Positions 55,631 through 64,000 of a DNA stretch of 64,000 nucleotides are shown here, one piece after another (position 1 is the stretch's first letter; each line of letters starts with the position of its first letter). A program made the position numbers and the translations under genes. The stretch lies in assembly GCF_001649575.2 (NCBI RefSeq), contig NC_051452.1, forward strand, positions 9,357,118 to 9,421,117. Direction: 5' to 3'. The stretch is from Kryptolebias marmoratus. Its lineage: Eukaryota; Chordata; Actinopteri; Cyprinodontiformes; Rivulidae. Under the pieces are notes generated by a model, which saw nothing but the letters and a program-made list of their open reading frames with translations, had not been told where the DNA came from and searched no databases.

Positions 55631-57139
55631 AAAAAATGAAAATAAAGAAGCCAAATTTGGTTAATTTGCTCTTGTTTACTGCTCTTTTTTTTCCTAGCTG
55701 GAAAAGTTTCAACTGAATCTTTTCTCTTCAAATCTATGCTTCTCCTGTTTGACAATCCAACTTATTTTTTTTATTAATGAGCTTAATTATCATCATTCTA
55801 TAATAAATTACAGCAGGGTTTTCCATTCAGATAAATGCAAAAAACTACAAAAGATAGAGACGACGATTAAAATATATTTTATTTACAATAAAACCTGGAA
55901 GCGGTTGAGCCGCCACATCCCTCACATTTTCCTTCACGTTCTCACTGAAGTCTGCATTCAGCTGCATCTCCTGACAGAAATCTTGTATTTTCCCTCTCCC
56001 ACAGTCATGTTCTGCTGGAGTTCACCCCAGAGGGCTTTAATATCTACATTAATTCCCTCTGGTGCATTATAATAATGCTCCCTGAGTGTTAGTTAACAGG
56101 TTGCTGTTCATTTCATGCTGTTTTGCTGAGTTGTTCCAGCAGGAAGTAACCCCTGAAGGTAAATCCAACAACTGTTTATGAAATGTGCGTTTCTGTCAGG
56201 TCTAAAGCCAAGTGTTCTCCTGAAACAGGCGTTAGGCCAAATATAATATGAGCACATAAACTATTCTTCGTGGCTTCCGAACCTTTTGAGCTCTAAGCTT
56301 TTAAAGATTAGGAGATTGTTTATTTAGCAGCCACTTTTATCCTAATTAATGTACAAAGTTTGTAAATTAGTGCGGTTTGGCAGCGTGTATCGGCACCATC
56401 TCTTCTTCCTTAGAGCAAGAAAAGTACAGAGTACGACTGGGTTTGCACTCGTATGCAGAGGAAGAGTTGAGATGAGCTGTGGGCAAAAAGGAAAGTTTGG
56501 GACACGAATAATTTCCATATTTATAGACCCACATGCGTTAGATAGGCAAAGGTTTAGAGGTACGCCTAAGCATTTTAAGTCAGGAAGGGGCTATTTCCAT
56601 TCCAAACATTTCTTTAGATATTAAATTGTATTGATCAGAAGGTGTTTCTTTCAGAGAATTAATGCCATAAGAAATCACTAACATTACCATGTCATCTTGG
56701 ACTTATTGTTTTTTTTTTGCACAAGGTTGTCTTCTGCTCCACAAACCATCAGCACAATATTTTTGACTAACAGTACATGTTAGAGCACAAATCCTGATAA
56801 GAATCTTTTTTGCTTTGAGTTGTTTAAAAACTAAAAATTCCCACAATGTAAAGAATAGGGAAATAGTGCAGGGTTGTTTAGTTATTTTTTATTTTTTGCA
56901 ACTCTTCTTGACCATTTACTGCTTTATATCTGGTTCTGTAGGGAAGTTATGAACAATTATCTTTCTTGTCATAGATGGCTCTTTGAACAACCTGTTTGGA
57001 GAAGTAAGTTAATTTTGATGGCCTCACTCAGACCCATTAAATTCCAATACCAAAGTGGATTGGAGCCGTCTTGAAACACTCCAATCTCAAACTGTTTAAA
57101 TATAAAAATAATTTGTTTTGAGGCTCATTTGGATTGACA
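55631..57139. other. Unassigned
   Basis: Short ORFs of 66-107 codons without recognisable motifs. No repeat identified. Confidence 0.45.
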
Positions 57140-57330
57140 AGTTCCTTTGTACGAACAGAAACCATATGATGTCCTGGAAGTGCTACAGCTGCCATTTGTG
57201 CTTTTAAAAGTAAAATTGACAGTGATGAAAAGGTTTATAAAACTCTTTTTCTCCAAACTACTGTTGTTCAAAAAGCCATCCACAACAGGTAAGTTATTAA
57301 TTCTTCATAACCTTTTTAAAGAACCACACT
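57140..57330 (+). repeat. Third copy of the CAACAGGTAAG dispersed motif
   Basis: GAAGTGCTACAGCTGCCATTTG, then AAAGCCATCCACAACAGGTAAG and CTTCATAACC. GAAGTGCTACAGCTGCC also occurs at about 19715-19731. Confidence 0.4.
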
Positions 57331-57984
57331 GCAAAGACCTAAGCTGATGTTTTAGAGTCTTTTGCTGAACAAAGTTTGGCATTTTGTTTAGCAATAAACA
57401 TTTTGACTATATTGATTATACTGTAAGACCAGCTATGAAATATTTAAAAGTTCAGCATCTATCACATTCCTGCAGCTGCTATCGGATCACTCCTGGTTTG
57501 TGAAAATTCTCATCCTTGAACACTATTCACGCCAACTTTGGTGCTGAACTGTGAATCCAACATATCACCCATCATGTGCATAACTTCCTATCTCCCTTAC
57601 ACATCGCAGCATGACAGCACTTAAACACCCCACCCAACCCGCCGGTGTCCACGTCTCCAAGTGATTAATGGATGTTCATCGCACTCCACACTCTAGTGCA
57701 TTCAGCTGCTTGATTGATGGGCCTCAGTGTTTGACAGATGGACAGATGTGGCATGGCAGAACACCCCGGCAGGAACTGAAACCACGGTTCTGCAACCACC
57801 AGAGGGTACTTCTTGTTTAGAAAGGATACATGGAGATAAAAATCAGAGTAGAACAAATCCAGGTTTTGTCCAGAAATTAAAAAGCTGACATTGACAGGAA
57901 ATAAGAGGTTATAGATGACCACGTTTGTGGAGTTCCTAGGTATAAGCTCTCATTTGTATATATTAAAAAAAAAACAGAAAGACT

Positions 57985-58390
57985 TTTTATACGCCTGTCC
58001 TAAGACAGGATGTATTACGATGCCATCTGTCCGTCCATCTGTGGACAATTTCTTGTCTGAGCTCTAAACTGAAAATGCTTTAACATAGAAAAGTCAAACT
58101 GCATTGCTGGATACCTCATGGTTAGGGGATAATCCCTATTGATTTCAAGGCCATGCGTTCAGTTTAAAATCACAGGTTACCTCTGTATGAAAACCTTGTC
58201 CATGCTCTAACTCTGCAACCGTGTAACTTAGGAGTATCAAACTGCGGAGTTGGGCACCTCATGGGCTGGGCATTATCCCTATTGATTTCAAGGTCAAAGG
58301 TCAAGGTCACAGTTGACCCTTTTGAAAACCTTGTCCATGCTCCAACTCTAGACGCATGAATTAAGGATTGTTGTTTGAGGGAATTCATGC
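57985..58390 (+). repeat. Two-unit dispersed repeat (second family)
   Basis: Two tandem ~150-bp units share CCCTATTGATTTCAAGG, AAAACCTTGTCCATGCT and AACTCTnnA blocks, at about 58080-58215 and 58225-58370. The second keeps GTCAAAGGTCAAGGTCACAG. The 5' part (CCATCTGTCCGTCCATCTGTG) resembles the head of a common metazoan repeat. No coding capacity. Confidence 0.6.
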
Positions 58391-59969
58391 TTTGGACTTT
58401 AATTTGACAATTTTCTGACGGGCGTGTTGTGCACCGTTGGTGGTACTCTCGTTAACCATAAGCTTAAGATGAAGCTTTCACATAGAGACTTTAAAAAAAA
58501 ATAAAAAAATAAAAAAGCTTGCCTGAGGGTTTTATGGTGACTCAGTTGGCTATACATGAAGAACATTCGATTTAACTCACACCGATTGCTTTTCAGCTCT
58601 AAAACTGATTCAGGAAGCAGATGAGTCACGATAAAACAGTTTTACATAAACCTAACGTTAAATAAAACCTAAAGCAGGCAGGCGCAACCACTAAAGGATA
58701 TTTATGAAAGATGTAGACATGTAGCCGTGATCTAAGATTAGAATTTAGTAAATGCTCAATCTAACTCTTTCAAATTAAATCTTCTCTGACAGAATAAATC
58801 TCTGCCACAGACAAACTAACTTAAAATGGTTTCCCTATCTGGAAAATGTGATTTGGTTTTTGTTTGTATTTATTTTTCTCCATACGGTACATTTGGTCCA
58901 ATAGTTAGAAAAAGTATTTAAACTTTTGTTCTATCTGAAACATGTTTTAAGTTTCTCTCGGAGTGGGGGAGTGAGGGACACCTCCTCCTTTGCTTTATTT
59001 CTTTACTGACCAAAAAAAGGCTAATTTTTGTAACGTTATAGCTGTTTTTTAGTAACATATTGTTATAAACATGATCAAAACAGACTTCTATAACAGATTT
59101 ATTGTAAATATAGTAGTCATTTCTCATTTCTGTATCTTTGCTTTCCAGCAGCCAGATTCTTGTAGTCTTTTAAATTGGTTCTGCTCAAGATTTCTTCAAG
59201 CTTTCTGAAGGTTTATTTTTTTCCTGACTTTTGCTGCTTTTTCACCTATTTTCTGTCCAGTACCTGACCATTTGTTTTTGTTTCAGCCACTTAAGTCTGA
59301 CCTGCAGTATGACTCCCGATGAACTCACGGTGAACCAGTTTTAACAAATAACAGAGAACTTGGCAAGGAAACAGTTTTTAAATTTGATCTGTAGACTATT
59401 TATTCCTGGTAGCCTTTTACAAAGTCAGTTTATCATGTCTTCAGTTGAAGCTCTGAAAAACACAGTTTAACCCAAAATGATATTTTAGCAACAACAAAGT
59501 GATTCTCGATAAGTTTTTTTGAAAACTTGGCATAGAGAAGACCATCAGCTTAAGGTCTCTCACATCCTGTCAGGTCTTGACTGGATTTCTTTCCTGTTTT
59601 TTTTAAAGACATGACTTTGAGTTACTGTTCATCTGCTCTAGATCCTTTTTAGGCCATTCACTTCTTTTGCCCTCCACTTATCTACTTTTCACATTTTTCT
59701 TTCATCTAAAGTGCTCACTACACAATATGCTGTCATGGTCATGTACAAAGACTGGACTGATGAGTAAAAGCAGTTGAGGTACAAAGGGGGAAAAAATTAA
59801 AGGAACTTCAGAAAACCCAGAGAATTTAAGAACAGGACCACTTTAAAAGATTACAAAACAGTAACTTCATGGATGCAAAGTAAGAAGAATTTAGGGGTAG
59901 TTTAACACTTTTGCACAGAATTGTACTAAGGCTGGGTGACCAAAAATTTTAATGGTAATTTTTTGGACT

Positions 59970-60526
59970 TGAGAAGCTCGCGACTAAAAACGAATGGAAT
60001 GCTCCCTCTGGGTCGGGAGTGAGTCTCTGCCTTACGTGGAGGAGTTAAAGTATCTGGGAGTCTTGTTTCCGGATGGATGGGAGATGGATCGACGGATCGG
60101 GGCCTTGTCTTCAGTAAAGAGGGCGTTGCTTCGATCAGCCGTGGTGAAGAAAGAGTTGTCGAAAGGCAAAACTCTTGATTTACTGGTCCATCTATGCTCC
60201 AACCCTCACCTATAGTCATGAGGATTGGGGGGGGGGGGACTCGGAGTAGAGCCGCTGCTCCTTCACATCGAAAAGAGTCAGCTGAGGTGGTTCGGGCATC
60301 TGATTAGGATGCCTCCTGGATGCTTAACTTTGGAGGTTTTTCGGGCATGTCCCACTGGGAAGAGACCTCTGGGCAGACCCAGAACTCTCTGGAGGGACTG
60401 TATTTCTTCTCTGGGCTGGGAATGCCTTGGAATCCCCCAGGAGGAGCTAGAGAGAGTCACTGGGGAAAGGGAGGTCTGGATTTCTATCCTGGACCTGCCG
60501 CCCTGAGACCCGACCATGGATGGATT
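59970..60526 (+). pseudogene. Decayed GATG-tailed LINE ORF C-terminus
   Basis: Two ORF pieces of the LINE family also seen at 37 kb. 59994-60215 carries ELKYLGVLFPDGWEMDRRIG and SAVVKKELSKGK. 60240-60506 carries LLLHIEKSQLRWFGHLIRMP, RPLGRPRTLWRDCISSLGWE and GIPQEELERVTGEREVW. Between them a G12 run marks a deletion of roughly 150 bp relative to the usual protein and a frame change. It ends in GACCCGACC and two ATGG units. 5' truncated, as most copies are. Confidence 0.75.
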
Positions 60527-63094
60527 TTCTTTTACCTTTATCACGATAAACAAAATGTATTGCAGTTTTTTAAAATCATCCTTTAGTTACTGTATTAATG
60601 TTTAAATCTACGCTATAAACATTCATATATGAACCTTGTTCTTTTACTGAGACTGAGTCTTTTCACATAAGCCATCCCCAGAAGTGATTTTTCACCTGTC
60701 CAGCTCCAGAAAAACAAAACTGAAGGTGCAGTCTGTTAAACTTTCTACTTGGGTTGTCTGGATGGGAGGGAGAGTGAGCTTTGATGCATTAGAAGCGCCT
60801 GGGGAAAGCTAAGTAAATTCAGTGCAGACATCCGAGAAATGGTTAATTTAGACTCAATATTTGCAATATAGTATATAGCAAAATAGTCATTTTTGATATC
60901 ACATCTGCATCTTACATGCATGTCCTTACTCTAAAGATGAACTGTACATGCACACCCCCACCATCACCACCCCTCCCAAAAATCTCCCTAAATTAAGAAC
61001 ACTCCTGACTCAGCCTTATTGCTTTCCCTTCATTAAAAACATAATCCAAATAAGCAGCTGGTGAAAACACCCTTCTAAAACTTTTTCACTCTTACAAACC
61101 AAATTGAAACACAGACCGTTGTCTCTTCTTTTTGTCATCCATCTATATATAAAACAAGACTTTTCTCATGGTATGTGGCGCCGTCTCCCCAGCATCGATC
61201 CACATCAGTAAAGCTCACTTTGCTGCGTTTGAGCTCCAAGACAGAAGCGGAGTGAAAGTCTGTCTTGGTGTTGCTGAAGTGAAAGCGGTGGTTTCTGCAG
61301 GGAGACGCAGACAGAGTCATAAATCATATGTCTACTAATGGCAGCTCCAAATGAGCCCTCTCATCAGACAAGACAAGTGCCTTGCTTTGTGTGCTACTTC
61401 AGGCTCCAGTCTAACATCTGTGCGCTCTCAAGCAGCTCGGCGTGAGATGTGTGTCGCCCTTGTATTCATTAGGAATTGTCTACTGAGGCCTAACAGTTCA
61501 ATTTAGTGCAATTTAGTGCAAATCTGAGTGATAAACACTCGAGAACGGAGTATTCTTCCTCTGAGATGTTCTGTTACTTATCCATTATCAAAAGTATAAT
61601 AATACTATAGATATACTCTTGCTATTTCTGTTCAGAAAAGTAAAATTCTGATGCCTCTTTTTCTCCCCCTCGGTAAGCATTTGACAGCAAAGGCGTAGAT
61701 TTCTTTTGGTTTCTTTGTGTTGTCATTCTGAGATTGCAGATGTGCACTTGTATTAAGACAGTTTTTTGGGTCAACTGCACTACAGCATTATATGTATATA
61801 ATACTGCTGGTTTGCCAACTCTCTATTGGAAAGAGATGATGTTTGAATGATTTCTCACCAGGAAAACAGCACTTTTGTGTCCTTGTGGTCCCCGTGAGGA
61901 AATATTCTAACAAGGATAACAGTAATTGTCCTCAAAGAGTATCTCCTCAAATGTTATTTCTCTACCTCTGGTTGTTTTGGAATAGTCTTCTTGGACTGTT
62001 ATGTGATTGGTTCCATCTTTCAAATAGTTACCACTGCAGCTGCGTAGCACAGAGCCACACGGTTACGAAAATCACACAGACCTCGGGGTTGAGCGCATGA
62101 CTGAGTGTTAGTGAAAGCACAAAATTCATCTTATAAAACCAATTGGTAGCGTTTTGGAGCCCCATTCTTGTTTGGTACTTGAATTCAGTCGTTCACCATT
62201 CTGGACTCTCCTTTGTCGTGTTTTCTGTTTCTTTCGTAATGCATCAAATGTTTTCATTGTTGACAGGTGAGGGATTCATGAAGGTTTGCTTAGCTTCTGG
62301 AGTTATCAGGGAGTGTTGTTGGTTTTTAAATTTGCAAAATGTTGGTTTGATTTTGGTGCGATAAATATTTGATATAGTCTCACAGAAATCAGATATTCCT
62401 TACAAAGATAATTGTTTGGTTATTTGGCCTCAAATCAGTAAATATTCAAGCAATTTTTGTCCAGGAATTCATTGTTTATGATTTTAATATCAAAAATTAA
62501 CTGAATCAAAAACATTTCTCTGTAATTTTATTTGTAGGTAAAGTAATAAACTGTTGACTGACAGAGGTTTCTATTAAATGCAATGATTTCCACTGCAATC
62601 TTTCTAGAAACTGACTCCCTTTTTAAAGCACTGCTGCCTCCCAAATTAAAGATGACAACTTTTCTGCTTTTTTCCAAAGTATACAAAGATTTCTTTGAAA
62701 TCTTTGAGCATTTTATTAAACATGTACATAACAGTTAAAAGATTCAATTGCGATGTCCATGTTGAGAAACATTTTGAAATCAAACTTTTCTCTCAGACTA
62801 TCTCAAGGCAGTTAATCCCATATCTTTATTTCTTAAAGATTTAGCATTTCTGGGATGTATTTGTCATATGTAGTGGTGTTACTGCCAAATAACGAGTTAG
62901 TTTCAACATTTTGAACTGGGTGTAATCTTTTCTGTCCTCTATCATAACTTCTATAAGCATCTTACTGGAAAAAAAGATTTATTGATTTGATGTGATAGCA
63001 TATATATAAAAAAACAAGACCTCATCATCCTGTCTTTCTTTAATAATAGTTTAATAACAATTTGAAATGATTTAACACTTCACATAAAACCATA
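60527..63094. other. Mostly unassigned
   Basis: Contains the low-confidence exon candidate at 61.2 kb, with moderately GC-rich sequence continuing to about 61480 that could be conserved non-coding DNA. The rest is AT-rich. Confidence 0.45.
61183..61296 (-). other. Candidate host exon or conserved element (low confidence)
   Basis: On the - strand a good acceptor (TCTGTCTGCGTCTCCCTGCAG) precedes an open frame reading NHRFHFSNTKTDFHSASVLE then LKRSKVSFTDVDRCWGDGAT. GC content is higher than the flanks. The donor side is unconvincing and no family is recognised. Confidence 0.22.
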
Positions 63095-64000
63095 CTCAGT
63101 GGCTTCAGAAAGGATTTAGACCCCTTCACTTTTTGCAGTTTTATGTTTCAGCCCAATGAGCAGGAAGGGAGCAATTTTATAGCAGACATAAAGGTTGCTA
63201 CAACTGTTTAAATTCAGTAGGATTGTTGTGAGGCGCAGAACTTGGAAAGGCTACGGAAACGATCTGCTGCTCTGAAGGATCCCAAGAGCACCGTGACCTC
63301 CATAATTCTCAAATGGAAGAGCGACTTCACTTAGAGCTGGTTGCCTGGCCGCGCTGAGCAACTGAAGGAGAAAGGTCTTAGCCAGAGTGAATCTCGGGGG
63401 GTTCATCGCCTTTCTCACTGAGCTTCAGAGATTCTGTGTGAAGATGAGACCAAGTTCCAGAAGGACAACCAGAACTGATCTGAGCTTTATGGTATTGTGT
63501 CCCAACGGAAGCCTCTTCTTCATGCAAAACACCTAAAACCTGAAGGACTCTGACTGTGAGAAACAAGATTATCTACATTATTTAGAGGAAACCAGGCGTC
63601 ACTTATGCCCAGCACAGTCCAGTCAGTGAAGCATGGTGGTGGCAGCATCATGCTGTAGGAGTGTTTTTCAGCAGAATGGACTGGGAGACTGGTCAGGGTT
63701 GGTGCGATGTACAGAGATATCTTTAATGAAACCCTGCTCCACAGGGCTCAGGACCCTTCAACAACGAATCAAAGCACACAGCAAAGACAACAGAGGAGTG
63801 GCTTAGAGACAACTCTGAGAGTGTCTTAGAGTGGACCAGTCACAGCCCTAATTTAAACCCTCAGGAAAGACATGAAAAAGGCTGTCTGCTGACTGTCTAC
63901 ATCCAGCCGGTCTGAGCTTGAGAAGAAAGCAGAAAAACAAAGATGAATTGCAGAAAATTCCCCAATCCAGGTGTGTTTGCATTGAACCCAAACAGACTCT
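63095..64000 (+). pseudogene. Decayed Tc1/mariner element, truncated by the window end
   Basis: The left end has the common fish Tc1-like terminus with TTCAGAAAGGATTTAGACCCCTTCACTTTTT-type sequence (about 63095-63142). Downstream, transposase pieces are readable in shifting frames: SVKHGGGSIM near 63625-63655, [27 protein letters not shown] and S..PNLNP near 63850. Several stops and indels are present, so it is inactive. The right terminus lies beyond 64000. Confidence 0.82.

Overview
The window looks like teleost fish nuclear DNA: AT-rich, intron/intergenic in character, with no bacterial-style gene packing and no confidently recognisable host gene. Its content is dominated by transposable elements typical of ray-finned fishes: an L1 LINE, a BEL/Pao retrotransposon, GATG-tailed LINE fragments, hAT and Tc1/mariner relics, and a high-copy YY1-motif-bearing dispersed repeat. 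A percomorph, perhaps a killifish-type (cyprinodontiform) genome, is my guess from the repeat mix only.

Layout. 1-12.3 kb: mostly unassigned AT-rich sequence with two copies of a dispersed repeat (called DR1 here). 12.84-18.33 kb: a full-length L1 on the + strand with short 5' UTR, intact ORF1 (295 aa), intact ORF2 (1263 aa, endonuclease + reverse transcriptase + Cys-rich tail), AATAAA, A-tail and a perfect 15-bp target-site duplication. 18.3-28 kb: DR1 copies, including a tandem three-unit array at 21.76-22.74 kb, and otherwise unassigned DNA. 28-38 kb: a nest of older insertions: a LINE RT remnant, a 921-bp hAT relic, a 214-bp hAT MITE, a solo LTR with 5-bp TSD, and a 5'-inverted (twin-primed) LINE that was later split by a 661-bp MITE. 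38-44.6 kb: DR1 pieces and a (CCAT)16 microsatellite.

44.645-51.895 kb: a BEL/Pao retrotransposon on the - strand with long gag-protease and pol (RT, RNase H, integrase) reading frames and a 5-bp TSD. It is structurally odd. The left end carries a plausible 1.1-kb 3' LTR, but the right end has only a 39-bp hairpin-like stub in place of the 5' LTR, so the outer ends form a perfect 37-bp terminal INVERTED repeat. 52-63 kb: DR1 copies, another two-unit repeat, a decayed LINE C-terminus. 63.1-64 kb: a decayed Tc1/mariner transposase running off the end.

The two autonomous retroelements are the only long intact coding systems. In the L1, ORF1 (RNA chaperone) and ORF2 (nicking and reverse transcription) would act together in target-primed reverse transcription, and the same machinery class explains LINE fragments. 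In the BEL element, Gag/protease would form the particle and Pol would copy and integrate the cDNA. Everything else is non-autonomous or decayed. Coordinates of decayed repeats are approximate, since no alignment could be run.
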